In this document: positions 40,385 through 53,144 of the stretch, piece after piece
Layout of the letters: each line of letters starts with the position of its first letter
Numbering within the stretch: position 1 is the first letter of the stretch
From: Phenylobacterium sp.
GTDB lineage: Bacteria; Pseudomonadota; Alphaproteobacteria; Caulobacterales; Caulobacteraceae
Length of the DNA: 64,000 nucleotides
Assembly (NCBI RefSeq): GCF_013911965.1
Contig: NZ_JACESE010000007.1
Span: forward strand, 1 to 64,000
Direction of reading: 5' to 3'
Translations under genes and position numbers: made by a program
Notes under the pieces: generated by a model
Told to the model about the DNA's origin: nothing
The model's database searches: none
Seen by the model: the letters and a program-made list of their open reading frames with translations, nothing else

Positions 40385-41755
40385 TCAGGCGGACGGATCG
40401 GGTTCGACGATGAGGGTGAGGCCGTCGCGGCCGGTGACGCGCACCGCCTGGCCCGGGATGAGGGCGGCTTCGGAGCGGGCCTGCCAGCTCTCGCCCTGGG
40501 CGTGGACGAAGCCGCGGCCGGCGCTCCAGCTCTTCACCTTTCCGGCTGCGCCGATGAGGGAGGCGGCGCCGGTCACCACCTTGCGCCGTGCGGCGCGCAC
40601 GGCCGCACGAAGGGCGATGAGGAAGAAGCCGACGCTGAGCGCGATGGTCAGGAAGATGACCCAGGGCGACAGGCGGAAGCCCGGCGCGTCCCGGAACAGC
40701 AGGATCGAGCCGATGGCCAGGGCGACGACGCCGCCCAGGCCGAAGACGCCGACGCCCGGCACGAGCGCCTCGGCGGTCAGGAGGCCGATCCCCAGCAGCA
40801 GCAGGGCCGCGCCGGCATAGTTCACCGGCAGCATGTTGAGAGCGAACAGGCCGACGACCAGGCAGACCGCGCCCACCACGCCCGGCCCCACCGCGCCCGG
40901 CGACATGAACTCGAAGATGAGGCCGTACACCCCGACCATCAGCAGGAGGTAGGCGATGTTGGGATTGGTGATGATGGCGAGAAGCCTCGCCCGCCAGTCG
41001 GGGGCGATCTCCACCACCTCCGCGCCGGCCGTGCGCAGCGTGAAGGGTTCGCCGTCCAGCATCACCGCGCGGCCATCGGCCTGGGTCACCAGATCGTCCA
41101 TGTCGCGCGCCAGCAGTTCGATCACGTTCTGGTCCAGCGCCTCGCGCGCCGTCAGCGTCTCGGCCCGCCGCACGGCGGCCTCGGCCCATTCGGCGTTGCG
41201 GTCCTGCAGGCCGGCGAGCGAACGGATATAGGCCGCCGCATCATTGGTGACCTTGGCGGTCATGGCGTCCTGCGACGCGGCCTTCTCTTCCTCGCCTTCG
41301 CCCGGTTCGGGATCGGGCGCCAGCGGGTTGGAGCCGCCCATCTGGACGGGCGTCGCCGCGCCCAGGTGCGCGCCGGGCGTCATGGCCGCCAGGTGGCTCG
41401 CATAGAGGATGTAGGTGCCCGCGCTCGCCGCCCGCGCGCCCGCCGGCGTCACGAAGACCGCCACGGGGACGGGCGAGTCCAGCATGTCGGAGATGATGTC
41501 GCGGGTGGAGGAGTCGAGGCCGCCCGGCGTGTCCATGCGGATGACCACCAGGGCCGCGTCGCGCTCGGCGGCTTCCTCCAGGCCCTGGGCGATGTACTCC
41601 CGCGTCGCCGGGCCGACCGCGCCGTCGAGGTCCAGCGCGATGACCGGGCCGTTCGCCGCCGGCGTCTGGGCCGCCGCCGGAGCGGCCAGCATCGTCCAGA
41701 TGGCCAGGATGGCGGCCAGCAGGGTCAGGACGGCCGGGGCAGCGCGGCCTTTCAT
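40385..41755 (-). CDS. NfeD-family ClpP-class membrane serine protease
   Basis: 456 aa from ATG 41755 (GGGAGG upstream). Signal peptide/anchor ([22 protein letters not shown]), then a periplasmic ClpP/SppA-like protease domain. [16 protein letters not shown] forms the oxyanion region; AASAGTYI has the nucleophile Ser111, and Lys168 (AKVTND) is the likely general base, as in the Ser-Lys dyad of archaeal PH1510. Several membrane helices follow (about 235-350), and a C-terminal NfeD OB-fold ([21 protein letters not shown]). Co-transcribed with the slipin. Confidence 0.93.
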   Translation of the reverse strand: MKGRAAPAVLTLLAAILAIWTMLAAPAAAQTPAANGPVIALDLDGAVGPATREYIAQGLEEAAERDAALVVIRMDTPGGLDSSTRDIISDMLDSPVPVAVFVTPAGARAASAGTYILYASHLAAMTPGAHLGAATPVQMGGSNPLAPDPEPGEGEEEKAASQDAMTAKVTNDAAAYIRSLAGLQDRNAEWAEAAVRRAETLTAREALDQNVIELLARDMDDLVTQADGRAVMLDGEPFTLRTAGAEVVEIAPDWRARLLAIITNPNIAYLLLMVGVYGLIFEFMSPGAVGPGVVGAVCLVVGLFALNMLPVNYAGAALLLLGIGLLTAEALVPGVGVFGLGGVVALAIGSILLFRDAPGFRLSPWVIFLTIALSVGFFLIALRAAVRAARRKVVTGAASLIGAAGKVKSWSAGRGFVHAQGESWQARSEAALIPGQAVRVTGRDGLTLIVEPDPSA

Positions 41756-41880
41756 GGTCGGACCTCCCTCGTAGCGGCGCCCACCATGGCACAGGCCAGG
41801 CGGCCGCGTCTTGCCTTGCAGGACTCTTGATCCCGCCGCGCGGAGGCGCCACCCAGGGCGCACAGTCCAAGGAGCCTCCC

Positions 41881-42990
<1,110 letters not shown>

Positions 42991-43001
42991 GGCCGCGGGC
43001 G

Positions 43002-43844
43002 ATGAGCGTCGAAATCCTGCAGCAGCATCGCGTCCACGGCGGGACCCTGCGCTACGTCCGCCACGACAGCGCCGCCACCGGCACGCCCATGCGCTTCTCC
43101 CTCTTCCTGCCGGAAGGGGAGGGACCGTTCCCCCTGCTGGTCTGGCTCTCAGGGCTCACCTGCACCGAGGACAACTTCACCACCAAGGCCGGCGCCTATG
43201 GCCCGGCCGCGGCGCATGGCGTGGCCATCCTCGCGCCCGACACGAGCCCCCGCGGCGAGGGCGTGGCTGATGACGAGGCCTATGACCTCGGCCAGGGCGC
43301 AGGCTTCTATGTGGACGCCACGCAGGCCCCCTGGGCCCCGCACTTCCGCATGGAGACCTATGTCACCGGCGATCTGCTGGAGACCGTGTTCGCCGCGTTT
43401 CCCGTCGACCGCGCCCGCACCGGCGTCTCCGGCCACTCCATGGGCGGCCATGGCGCCCTGACGCTCGCCCTGCGCCATCCGGACCTGTTCCGCAGCGTCT
43501 CAGCCTTCGCGCCCATCTGCTCGCCCACCCGCTGCCCGTGGGGCGAGAAGGCCTTCTCCGCCTATCTGGGCGAGGATCGCGCGGCCTGGGCGGAGCACGA
43601 CGCCGCACGCCTGATCGAGGCGGGCGCGGCCAAGGGGCGGTTCGACGACATCCTGGTGGACCAGGGTCTGGCCGACAATTTCCTGGAAGGCCAGCTGAAG
43701 CCGGACCTGCTGGAAGCCGCCTGCGCCGCCGCCGGCCAGAAGCTGACCCTGCGCCGCCAGGAAGGCTACGACCACTCCTACTTCTTCATGGCCAGCTTCA
43801 TCGCCGACCACGTGGCGTTTCATGCGGAGAAGCTGAAGGGCTGA
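43002..43844 (+). CDS. fghA: S-formylglutathione hydrolase
   Basis: 280 aa, esterase D-type alpha/beta hydrolase that frees formate from S-formylglutathione. The nucleophile is Ser146 in GHSMGGHGAL. YDHSYFFMASF supplies the catalytic His, and LVWLSGLTCTEDNF is the oxyanion region typical of the family. Starts 11 bp after frmA and completes the pathway. Confidence 0.97.
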   Translation: MSVEILQQHRVHGGTLRYVRHDSAATGTPMRFSLFLPEGEGPFPLLVWLSGLTCTEDNFTTKAGAYGPAAAHGVAILAPDTSPRGEGVADDEAYDLGQGAGFYVDATQAPWAPHFRMETYVTGDLLETVFAAFPVDRARTGVSGHSMGGHGALTLALRHPDLFRSVSAFAPICSPTRCPWGEKAFSAYLGEDRAAWAEHDAARLIEAGAAKGRFDDILVDQGLADNFLEGQLKPDLLEAACAAAGQKLTLRRQEGYDHSYFFMASFIADHVAFHAEKLKG

Positions 43845-43892
43845 GGGTCGGTGGGCGTGGACGAACCTCCGCTCACAACCCTTTGTGCAAGC

Positions 43893-44312
43893 TCAGATTG
43901 GCGAAGGTGGAGCGACGGGAGGCATATCGTCGAACACTGCGCAGCCATCAGGGTACGCGATCCACGGCATGCCCTGTGCGCAGCGCACCGCGATGGTGGG
44001 AACCGGCAGCGTCGGATCGGCGAAGCAGCCTCCGGCAAATCCGGTCTGTCCGGGCCTCCACGCTCCGAACGACCGCCAATAGATGGTTGAACCGCACTTC
44101 GAGCAGAACCAGCGTTTGCCAAAGCCCTCGAGAACAGCCAGCGGACCCTCCACTCTCCTGACCTGCTCATCTTGAAAGTAGACTGACCAGCCGACCGGAG
44201 CGCCCGTACGCCGTTTGCAGTTGTCGCAGCTACATAGTCCGCTGCTGACCGGCTCGCCCTGAACCTCGACCAAGCATGCGCCACAGGCGCATTGGGCAGT
44301 CCGAATTCTCAT
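43893..44312 (-). CDS. GFA-family (glutathione-dependent formaldehyde-activating-like) zinc protein
   Basis: 139 aa from ATG 44312. Zinc-binding cysteines are seen as CACGAC near residue 8-13, then CSCDNCKRRTG and FCSKCGSTIYW. The fold is the Gfa/CENP-V type. The prototype was reported to speed glutathione-formaldehyde adduct formation, though most members are uncharacterised. Its place downstream of and convergent with frmA-fghA supports a formaldehyde link. Ribosome site is weak. Confidence 0.88.
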   Translation of the reverse strand: MRIRTAQCACGACLVEVQGEPVSSGLCSCDNCKRRTGAPVGWSVYFQDEQVRRVEGPLAVLEGFGKRWFCSKCGSTIYWRSFGAWRPGQTGFAGGCFADPTLPVPTIAVRCAQGMPWIAYPDGCAVFDDMPPVAPPSPI

Positions 44313-44554
44313 GGCAGGTCCCGCTGATCTCGCCAGATACCAACATCGTGGGCGCTGCAGCGGAAGGCCCAAACGAGTCGCCAGCCTCGGTCCTCTAGCC
44401 ACCCATCGCCGCGCTGAGCATCCCCCGCTCCCAGGATGCCACCGCCACCCAAGTCATGCTCGCCCCTGTGGCGAGCATCCCTGTCGAGGGCGGGCGCGGG
44501 CAGCGCGAGGGATTCTCGGCGCAAGGCCGAGAATGACGGGGAGGGGCGGAGCCT
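44313..44554. other. 242-bp intergenic region with a repeat
   Basis: Between the GFA gene and ectR, both on the minus strand. It contains the second copy of the 87-bp two-hairpin repeat (44453-44539) and no credible gene. The repeat may end ectR transcripts, since ectR runs into it. Confidence 0.6.
44453..44539. repeat. 87-bp two-hairpin intergenic repeat, copy B
   Basis: Same length, ends and architecture as 39510-39596. First hairpin GCTCGCC-CCTGT-GGCGAGC; second hairpin ATTCTCGGC-GCAAG-GCCGAGAAT, perfect over 9 bp. Relative to copy A a C-G pair is a T-A pair here, a compensatory change that keeps the stem. It lies 16 bp past the ectR stop. Confidence 0.8.
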
Positions 44555-45025
44555 CTAGTCCAGCCGCCCCACGTCCAGCACCGGCGAGGCGTCGATGCCT
44601 TCGGCGTCCATGAGGGCGGAGACGCGTTCCAGGGCGGCGATGATGGAGGCCTGCTCCCAGTCGGCCAGTTTTGAGAAGCGGGCGGCGAAGCGGTCCTGCA
44701 GCAGGTCCGGGGTCTCGGCGAGCGCCTTGCGGCCCTCCGGCGTCAGGACGACGGAGATGCGCCGGCGGTCGGCGCTGGTCTTTTGGCGCACGATGAAGCC
44801 GCGCGCTTCCAGCTTGTCGAGAAGGGCGGTGACCGTGGCCTGGCTGAGCCGCGCGGCCTCGGCGATGGCGCCGGCGCCGGGCTCGCCCGCGCGGGCCACG
44901 ATCTGAAGCACGATCAGCTGGGAGGGCGTCAGGCCCGTCGCCCGCGTCAGGTCGCGCGAAGCGAACTCCGCCGCCCGCACGATCCGGCGGATCGCCACCA
45001 GGGCGTCACTGACGCGAGATTCCAT
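44555..45025 (-). CDS. ectR: MarR-family regulator, probable ectoine operon repressor
   Basis: 156 aa. Winged-helix MarR protein: LTPSQLIVLQIVARAGEPGAGAIAEAARLSQATVTALLDKLEARGF, seen as the segments LTPSQLIVLQIV and SQATVTALLDKLE, with the wing TSADRRRISVVLT. It is divergent from ectA across 240 bp, the usual place of the MarR-type EctR that represses ectoine genes in methylotrophs and other proteobacteria. It probably binds near the ectA promoter and its own. Confidence 0.85.
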   Translation of the reverse strand: MESRVSDALVAIRRIVRAAEFASRDLTRATGLTPSQLIVLQIVARAGEPGAGAIAEAARLSQATVTALLDKLEARGFIVRQKTSADRRRISVVLTPEGRKALAETPDLLQDRFAARFSKLADWEQASIIAALERVSALMDAEGIDASPVLDVGRLD

Positions 45026-45230
45026 CCGCCGACCGCGCCTCCCGACCGAGTCATTGCGATTCCCCTCATGACGCGCCGACGGCAGCCGCGCAAGCGCCTC
45101 GAAGTTCCGTTTTCACGATCATTCGAGTAACAAAACAATTGATCTGACGAATTCTCATGTCGGTGCACGTTTTTCCCGCGATTTCCGGGAACCCACCGGG
45201 CGATTGTGCGTAAACGCTGGGCGCCAAGGG

Positions 45231-45260
45231 TTGACATAGTTAGATCGACGAACCAAATAC
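45231..45260 (+). promoter_or_regulatory. candidate ectA promoter
   Basis: A consensus TTGACA (45231-45236) followed after 17-18 bp by an AT-rich AAATAC, only about 7 bp from the ectA ATG at 45266. If AAATAC is the -10, the transcript would be almost leaderless, so the hexamer may instead belong to another spacing or an EctR site. The surrounding TAGTTAGATC is unusually AT-rich for this DNA. Confidence 0.45.
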
Positions 45261-45265
45261 GAGGC

Positions 45266-47192
<1,927 letters not shown>

Positions 47193-47204
47193 GGGAGTAA
47201 GCTT

Positions 47205-47597
47205 ATGATCGTCCGCGACCTGAACGAAGCCAACCAGACCCGACGCCGCGTCGTCTCGAAGGGGTGGGAGAGCACCCGCCTTCTTCTGAAGGACGACCAG
47301 ATGGGCTTCTCGTTCCACATCACGACCATCTACGCCGGCGCGGAACTGCCGATGCATTACCAGAACCATCTGGAGTCGGTTTACTGCATCTCCGGCGAGG
47401 GCTCGATCGAGGACACCGCCACGGGCGAAGTCCATGAGATCAAGCCGGGCGTCATGTACGCGCTGGACAAGCACGACAAGCACATCCTGCGCGGCAAGAC
47501 CGAGATGAAGATGGCCTGCGTCTTCAATCCGCCGCTCAACGGCCTGGAAGTCCATGACGACACCGGCGCCTATCCCCTGGAGGCCGAGACCGTCTGA
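47205..47597 (+). CDS. ectC: L-ectoine synthase
   Basis: 130-aa cupin that cyclises N-acetyl-diaminobutyrate to ectoine. [29 protein letters not shown]-type opening ([12 protein letters not shown]), [17 protein letters not shown] with the metal His/Glu, and [16 protein letters not shown] are diagnostic. Starts 12 bp after ectB. A strong hairpin follows before ectD. Confidence 0.97.
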   Translation: MIVRDLNEANQTRRRVVSKGWESTRLLLKDDQMGFSFHITTIYAGAELPMHYQNHLESVYCISGEGSIEDTATGEVHEIKPGVMYALDKHDKHILRGKTEMKMACVFNPPLNGLEVHDDTGAYPLEAETV

Positions 47598-47606
47598 GGC
47601 AGGATC

Positions 47607-47630
47607 GCCGGCCCCGATCGCGGGGCCGGC
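47607..47630 (+). terminator. hairpin between ectC and ectD
   Basis: GCCGGCCCCG (47607-47616) and CGGGGCCGGC (47621-47630) pair perfectly around ATCG, 9 bp after the ectC stop. No T run follows. It probably works as a partial terminator or mRNA 3'-end stabiliser that lowers ectD-ask expression relative to ectABC. Confidence 0.6.
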
Positions 47631-47710
47631 CCGCATCACCCTTTGACTTTCCGACCCGCCGTGGCGCCCGACGGCCGCCGGGCGGGATGCGAGGCAGGAG
47701 GACGCCTTCC

Positions 47711-48634
47711 ATGACCGATCTTTATCCATCACGCGTGGCCGACCAGCCGACCTGGCTGGAGCGCAAGGACCCGGTGGTCCACAGCCCGTGGCACTCGGAA
47801 TCGCCGCTGAGCCAGGCCCAGCACGAGGCCTTCGAGCGCGACGGCTTCCTGGTGCTGCAGAACGTGTTCGAGGAAGACGAAATCGCCGCCCTGCAGGCGG
47901 AGATGAACCGCCTGCGCGGCATGCCGCCCACGCTCGACGCCGAGACCATCGTCGCCGAGCCCGCCTCGGGCGCCCTGCGCTCGATCTTCGCCATCCACCG
48001 GCAGAGCGCCCTGATCGGGCGGCTCGCCTCGGACGAGCGCCTGGTGTCGATCGCCAAGCACATCCTGGGCGACGAGGTCTACATCCACCAGTCGCGCCTG
48101 AACTATAAGCCCGGCTTCGACGGCAAGGAGTTCTACTGGCACTCCGACTTCGAGACCTGGCACACCGAGGACGGCATGCCGCGCATGCGCGCCATCTCGA
48201 TGTCGGTGCAACTCGTGGACAATTTCGAGTTCAACGGGCCGCTGATGCTGATGCCCGGCTCGCACAAGACCTATGTCACCTGCGTCGGCGAGACGCCGGA
48301 GGACCACTACAAGCAGTCCCTGCGCAAGCAGGAGTACGGCGTGCCGGACCGTGAGAGCCTGGCCAAGCTGGCCGAGCAGCACGGCATCGCCGCGCCGACG
48401 GGCCCGGCGGGCTCGGTCGTGATCTTCGACTGCAACACCATGCACGGCTCGAACGGCAACATCACGCCGTATCCCCGGGCCAACGCCTTCATGGTCTACA
48501 ACGCCGAGAGCAACGCCCTGCAGGCGCCGTTCGCGGCCCAGACGCCGCGCCCCGAATTCATCGGCGCGCGCGAACACACAGAGCGCCTGGTTCCCGTCCG
48601 CGGCAGCCTGGCCGAGCAGGTGAGGGCGGCCTGA
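47711..48634 (+). CDS. ectD: ectoine 5-hydroxylase
   Basis: 307-aa Fe(II)/2-oxoglutarate dioxygenase that turns ectoine into 5-hydroxyectoine. ATG 47711 has AGGAGG upstream. The family signature FYWHSDFETWHTEDGMPRM contains the iron ligands His144 and Asp146, and the third ligand is His245 (CNTMHGSNGN), matching spacing in characterised EctD. 1-bp overlap (TGATG) with the following aspartokinase gene. Confidence 0.96.
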   Translation: MTDLYPSRVADQPTWLERKDPVVHSPWHSESPLSQAQHEAFERDGFLVLQNVFEEDEIAALQAEMNRLRGMPPTLDAETIVAEPASGALRSIFAIHRQSALIGRLASDERLVSIAKHILGDEVYIHQSRLNYKPGFDGKEFYWHSDFETWHTEDGMPRMRAISMSVQLVDNFEFNGPLMLMPGSHKTYVTCVGETPEDHYKQSLRKQEYGVPDRESLAKLAEQHGIAAPTGPAGSVVIFDCNTMHGSNGNITPYPRANAFMVYNAESNALQAPFAAQTPRPEFIGAREHTERLVPVRGSLAEQVRAA

Positions 48635-50079
48635 TGGGACATACGGTCGAAAAGATCGGCGGGACTTCGATCTCCAATACGGACGCGGTGCTCGCCAACA
48701 TCCTCATCGCCGATCGCAAGGGCGATGACCTGTACAACCGCATCTTCGTGGTTTCGGCCTATGCCGGCATCACCAACCACCTGCTCGAGCACAAGAAGAC
48801 CGGCGAGCCGGGCGTTTACGCCCTGTTCGCCTCGGCCTCGGCGCTGGAGGCGTCGGCCTGGCTGGATTCGCTGGCCAAGCTGCAGGCCGAGATGCTCCGC
48901 ATCAACGCCGACCGGTTCGGCGACGGCCCCGATCGCAGGACGGCCGACGAGTTCATCCTGGCCCGCATCGAAGACGCCCGCTCGGCGCTGACCGATCTGC
49001 AGCGCCTGTGCGCCCACGGCCACTTCCGCCTCGACACCCAGCTGGGCGTCGTGCGCGAGATGCTGGCGTCCATGGGCGAGGCCCACAGCGCGCATAACCT
49101 GACGCTGGAGCTGAAGGCCCGCGGCGTGAACGCCCGCTTCGTCGACCTGACGGCCTGGGAGGACAAGCGGGCGCTGAGCCTGGACGAGCGCATCGCCGAC
49201 GCCTTCGCCGGGGTCGACGTGACCAGCGAGCTGCCCATCGTCACCGGCTTCGCCCAGCGCAAGGACGGCCTGATGAAGGAGTTCGGGCGGGGCTATAGCG
49301 AGGTGGTCTTCAGCCGCATCGGCGTGATCACCGGCGCCAGCGAAGCCATCATCCACAAGGAGTTCCACCTTTCGAGCGCCGATCCCAAGCTCGTGGGCGA
49401 GAACGCCGTCCGCAAGATCGGCCGCACCAACTACGACGTGGCCGACCAGCTGGCGAACCTGGGCATGGAGGCCATCCACCCCCGCGCGGCGCGCGGCCTG
49501 CGCCACGCCAACATCCCGCTGATCGTCAAGAACACCTTCGAGCCGGAAGACCGAGGCACGTCCATCTGCGGCGACTTCGTCTCCGAGACGCCGCGGGTGG
49601 AGATCATCGCCGGCATGAAGGGCGTGACGGCGCTCGAACTGCTCGAGCAGGACATGGTGGGGGTGAAGGGCTACGACGCCGGCATCCTGGAGGTTCTGAC
49701 GCGCCACAAGGTGCGGATCGTCTCCAAGGCGTCGAACGCCAACACCATCACCCACCATCTGGACGCCAACCCCAAGCAGGTGAAGCGGGTCATCGCCGAA
49801 CTGGAGGAGCGATTCCCCAATGCGGCCATCTCCACCCAGAAGGTGGCCATCGTGGCGGCCATCGGCAGCGACCTGAACGTGCCGGGCCTGACCAGCCGCG
49901 CCACCGTCGCGCTCGGAGAGGCCGGCGTGGAGGTCCTGGGGATGCAGCAGCTCTCCCGTCGCGTGGACATCCAGTTCACCGTCGCCGAAGACGACTATGC
50001 CGCCGCCGTGACGGCGCTCCACCGACGGCTCGTCGAGGAGGAGGCCTCCCTGGCGAGGCCGATGCGCAGCGCCGCCTGA
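48634..50079 (+). CDS. ask_ect: ectoine-specific aspartate kinase
   Basis: 481 aa. Phosphorylates aspartate to supply aspartate semialdehyde to the ectoine branch, thought to escape normal feedback control. Starts MGHTVEKIGGTSISN, with the kinase motif and a C-terminal pair of ACT domains (VAIVAAIGSDLNVPGLTSRATVALGEAG). The split between FVVSAYAGITNHLLEHK and the Lys-poor middle matches the Ask_Ect subgroup. Translationally coupled to ectD. Confidence 0.93.
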   Translation: MGHTVEKIGGTSISNTDAVLANILIADRKGDDLYNRIFVVSAYAGITNHLLEHKKTGEPGVYALFASASALEASAWLDSLAKLQAEMLRINADRFGDGPDRRTADEFILARIEDARSALTDLQRLCAHGHFRLDTQLGVVREMLASMGEAHSAHNLTLELKARGVNARFVDLTAWEDKRALSLDERIADAFAGVDVTSELPIVTGFAQRKDGLMKEFGRGYSEVVFSRIGVITGASEAIIHKEFHLSSADPKLVGENAVRKIGRTNYDVADQLANLGMEAIHPRAARGLRHANIPLIVKNTFEPEDRGTSICGDFVSETPRVEIIAGMKGVTALELLEQDMVGVKGYDAGILEVLTRHKVRIVSKASNANTITHHLDANPKQVKRVIAELEERFPNAAISTQKVAIVAAIGSDLNVPGLTSRATVALGEAGVEVLGMQQLSRRVDIQFTVAEDDYAAAVTALHRRLVEEEASLARPMRSAA

Positions 50080-50086
50080 TCCGGCG

Positions 50087-50116
50087 GAAGCCCGCGGCCC
50101 CGGCGCCGCGGGCTTC
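50087..50116 (+). terminator. terminator of the ect operon
   Basis: GAAGCCCGCGG (50087-50097) pairs perfectly with CCGCGGGCTTC (50106-50116) around an 8-nt loop, followed by TTGCTG. It begins 7 bp after the ask stop. Confidence 0.75.
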
Positions 50117-50156
50117 TTGCTGACGGCCAAGAACAAGACCCGGAGGAGGGCGACCC

Positions 50157-51604
50157 GTGACGATGTTCGTATTCCTGCTGTGCCTGGCGGCCTTCGTCGC
50201 CATCGGCCTTGCCTCGGTCCGCAAGGCCAAGGCCTCGAAGAAGGACTACTACCTCGCCAGCAGCAGCGTACATCCCGCCTTCGCCGGGCTTTCGGCGGTG
50301 GCCACGAACAACTCCGGCTACATGTTCATCGGGGTGATCGGCTTCACCTACGCCACGGGACTGGCGGCCATCTGGCTGATGATTGGCTGGATCCTCGGGG
50401 ACTTCCTGGCCTCGCTCTTCATCCACCGTCGCCTGCGCGAGGTGACGGAAGTTTCCGGTCAGGTCTCGTTCGCCGCCGTCGTGGCCAAGTGGTCGGGGCA
50501 GGACTTCGGCGTCTGGCGCAAGATCGCCGCGGTCATCGCCGTGATCTTCCTCGGCGCCTATGCCGCCGCCCAGATCGCCGCCGGCGGCAAGGCCCTGCAG
50601 GGCGTGCTCGGCTGGACCCCGCAGTCGGGCGCCATCATCTCGGCCATCCTCATCCTGGCCTACAGCGCCTTCGGGGGCATCCGCGCCTCGATCTGGACCG
50701 ATGCGGCGCAGTCCATCGTCATGGTCTTCGCCATGAGCCTGCTGCTGTTCGTCGCCGTCGCCGGCCGCGGCGGACTGGACGCCACCCACGCCGAGATGGC
50801 GGCCATACCCGGCTTCCTGAACCTCTTCCCCGACGACCTTCTGTTCCCGGGATTCCTGGGCATGGCGCTGTTCGTGCTCGGCTGGATGGCCGCCGGCCTC
50901 TCCGTCATCGGCCAGCCGCACGTCATGGTGCGCTTCATGGCGCTGAAGGAAGCCGACGACATGGCCGCCGCGCGCGGCTGGTACTACGGCTATTTCACCC
51001 TCTTCTACCTGCTGGCCACCGGCGTCGGCATGATGTCGCGCCTCTATCTGCCCGATCTCGCCGCCCTCACCCCGAACTCGCCCTGCCGACCATGGCCGTG
51101 GAACTGCTGCCGCCGGTGCTGGTCGGAGTCATCCTGGCCGGCATCTTCGCCGCCACCATGTCGACGGCCGACTCCCTCGTCCTGGCGTGCTCGGCGGCGA
51201 TCACCAGCGACCTCGCCGAGAACCGCATCCAGCGGCCCTGGATCATGAAGTCGGTCACCGCCGCGGTGACGCTGCTGGCGCTCGGCTTCGCCCTGAGCGG
51301 ATCGCGCAGCGTCTTCAGCCTCGTCATCCTGGCCTGGTCGACGCTCGCCTGCGCCTTCGGCCCGCTGATGATCATCCAGGCTCTGGGGCGGCGGGTGAAC
51401 CAGCCGGTCGCCATCGGCCTCATGCTGGGCGGCGTCGGCATCGCGCTCTGGTGGCGGATGATGGGCTGGGAAGGGCAGGTCTATGAAGGCCTGCCGGGCA
51501 TTCTGATCCCGACGCTCGTCGGCTTTGCGCTCAGCCGGCCCGTGGGGGCCGGGCGGGCGGCCGGCGGCGCGCCGGAGACGGCGGCCCCGGCGCCCGGTTC
51601 TTGA
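50157..51604 (+). pseudogene. Na+/solute symporter (PutP-like SSS family), frameshifted
   Basis: Reads as one 482-aa symporter if a base is restored near 51072. Frame one (from GTG 50157, GGAGGAGG upstream) covers YYLASSSVHPAFAGLSAVATNNSGYM through GMMSRLYLPDLAALTP, then turns into CRPWPWNCCRR nonsense. Frame two continues with ELALPTMAVELLPPVLVGVILAGIFAATMSTADS, the expected next helix. Joining needs one extra nucleotide in CCCCGAAC (51070-51077). It follows the ect operon by 78 bp, so it may have been an ectoine or proline uptake system. It could be a real inactivation or a base-calling error in a C run. Confidence 0.85.
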
Positions 51605-51751
51605 CCGGCGGAGATTGACCCGACGCCGCACTCCGACGCATGACTCTCCGCCGGAGGAGTTGCGGCCCGCGCTCCCTGTCCCACACCGAACCCTAGAATT
51701 CGGCGAGGATGCGAGATCTGCGGGCCCTGAACGGAAGCGGAGACCCCAGCC

Positions 51752-52321
51752 ATGCGCCTGGCCAAGCCAAGGATCGCCCCCCTCGCCGACGGGGAGCTCG
51801 ACGCCGACCAGAAGGAGCTCCTGGCGCCCATGGCCGACCGCGGCCGGGTCCTGAACATCTTCCGCACCCTGGCGCGCGCGCCGAAGGCGATGAAGGGCTT
51901 CATGGGCTGGGGCAACTACGTCATGTCCCGCCGCAACGATCTGCCGGCGCGGGAGCGGGAGATCGTCATCCTGCGGACAGGCTATCTCTGCCGCTCGGGC
52001 TATGAGTGGACCCAACACGTCCCGATCGGAAAGCAGGCCGGCCTGACCGACGAGGAGGTGGCGCGCCTCAAGGCCGGCCCCGACGCGCCGGGCTGGAGCG
52101 CGGCCGACGCCGCCCTGATCCGCGCCGCTGACGAGCTTCACCAGGACCAGTTCGTCACCGAGCCGACCTGGCGGGCCCTGGGCGAGCATTTCAGCGACAA
52201 GCAGCGGATGGACGTGGTCTTCACCGCCGGCCAGTACACCCAGGTCTCCATGATGCTGAACACCTTCGGCGTGCAGCTGGACGAGGGGCAGACGCTCGAT
52301 CCCGACCTGAAGGCCTTCTGA
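51752..52321 (+). CDS. carboxymuconolactone decarboxylase-family (AhpD-like) protein
   Basis: 189 aa. All-helical CMD fold: LNIFRTLARAPKAMKGFMGWGNYV, LPAREREIVILRTGYLCRSGYEWTQHVPIGKQAG and DVVFTAGQYTQVSMMLNTFG. The CxxC pair of AhpD peroxidases is absent (only one Cys), so a decarboxylase-like or unknown role is likelier. Its stop overlaps the start of the SDR gene by 1 bp. Such genes often sit with SDRs in aromatic or terpenoid/steroid catabolism. Confidence 0.88.
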   Translation: MRLAKPRIAPLADGELDADQKELLAPMADRGRVLNIFRTLARAPKAMKGFMGWGNYVMSRRNDLPAREREIVILRTGYLCRSGYEWTQHVPIGKQAGLTDEEVARLKAGPDAPGWSAADAALIRAADELHQDQFVTEPTWRALGEHFSDKQRMDVVFTAGQYTQVSMMLNTFGVQLDEGQTLDPDLKAF

Positions 52322-53118
52322 TGGGCCGGCTGGACGGCAAGGCCGCGGTCATCTGCGGCGCCGGCCAGACGCCGGGCGAGACGCTCGGCAACGGGCGGGC
52401 CATGGCGCTGCTGTTCGCCCGCGAGGGGGCGAAGGTCCTCTGCGTCGACCGGGTGGGAGAGCGCGCCGCCGAAACCGCCCGGATGACCGCCGACGAAGGC
52501 GGGGCGGCCGAGTGGCTCGAGGCCGACATCTCCAAGGCCGAAGGCGCTGCGGCGGCGGTGGCTGCGGCGCGGGAGAAGTTCGGGGCGCTGGACGTCCTGG
52601 TCAACAATGTCGGCATCGGGGGCGGCGACGCGCCCGCGCACCTGGTGGAGGAGCAGGCCTTCGACCGCATCCTGTCGGTGAACCTGAAGGGCGCCTGGCT
52701 GACGTCGAAGGCGGCCATTCCGGTGATGCGCGAACAGGGCGGCGGAGCGATCGTGAACATCTCGTCCCTGGCCTCCATCGCCGGCGGCATCCAGGTGGCC
52801 TACGAAGTGTCGAAGGCGGCGATGAACCGGCTGACCACAAGCGTCGCCCAGTCGAACGCCAAGTACGGGATTCGCTGCAACGCCGTCCTGCCGGGGCTGA
52901 TGGACACGCCCATGGCGGTGGACGGGATCGCCCGCGCCACCGGCCAGACGCCGCAGGCCGTCCGAGAGGCGCGCAGCGCCCGAGTGCCTCTGGGCGGAAA
53001 GATGGGCACGGCCTGGGATACGGCCTATGCCGCCCTGTTCCTGGCGTGCGACGAGAGCCGCTTCGTCACCGGCGTGCTGCTGCCGGTCGACGGCGGCATG
53101 TCCAGCCGCATCGGCTGA
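52321..53118 (+). CDS. short-chain dehydrogenase/reductase
   Basis: 265 aa. Classical SDR with cofactor loop GAGQTPGETLGNG, an unusually long glycine-rich loop, DVLVNNVGIGGG, catalytic Ser in NISSLASIAG and YEVSK (Tyr and Lys). The terminal FVTGVLLPVDGG matches oxidoreductases acting on hydroxy compounds. The Asp at the end of beta-2 (VLCVDR) suggests NAD+. Coupled to the CMD gene by TGATG. Substrate unknown. Confidence 0.92.
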   Translation: MGRLDGKAAVICGAGQTPGETLGNGRAMALLFAREGAKVLCVDRVGERAAETARMTADEGGAAEWLEADISKAEGAAAAVAAAREKFGALDVLVNNVGIGGGDAPAHLVEEQAFDRILSVNLKGAWLTSKAAIPVMREQGGGAIVNISSLASIAGGIQVAYEVSKAAMNRLTTSVAQSNAKYGIRCNAVLPGLMDTPMAVDGIARATGQTPQAVREARSARVPLGGKMGTAWDTAYAALFLACDESRFVTGVLLPVDGGMSSRIG

Positions 53119-53144
53119 AAACCATTTTCATTCAGGAGATTGCT

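Noticed and set aside
39612-41189. 525-aa frame joining the slipin to upstream sequence
   Set aside because: The upstream part is an out-of-frame shadow of the NfeD gene; the slipin starts at ATG 40370 behind CGGAGAG.
51060-51100. Programmed -1 frameshifting in the symporter
   Set aside because: No X-XXY-YYZ slippery heptamer or strong downstream structure recognised; a one-base deletion or base-calling error is simpler.
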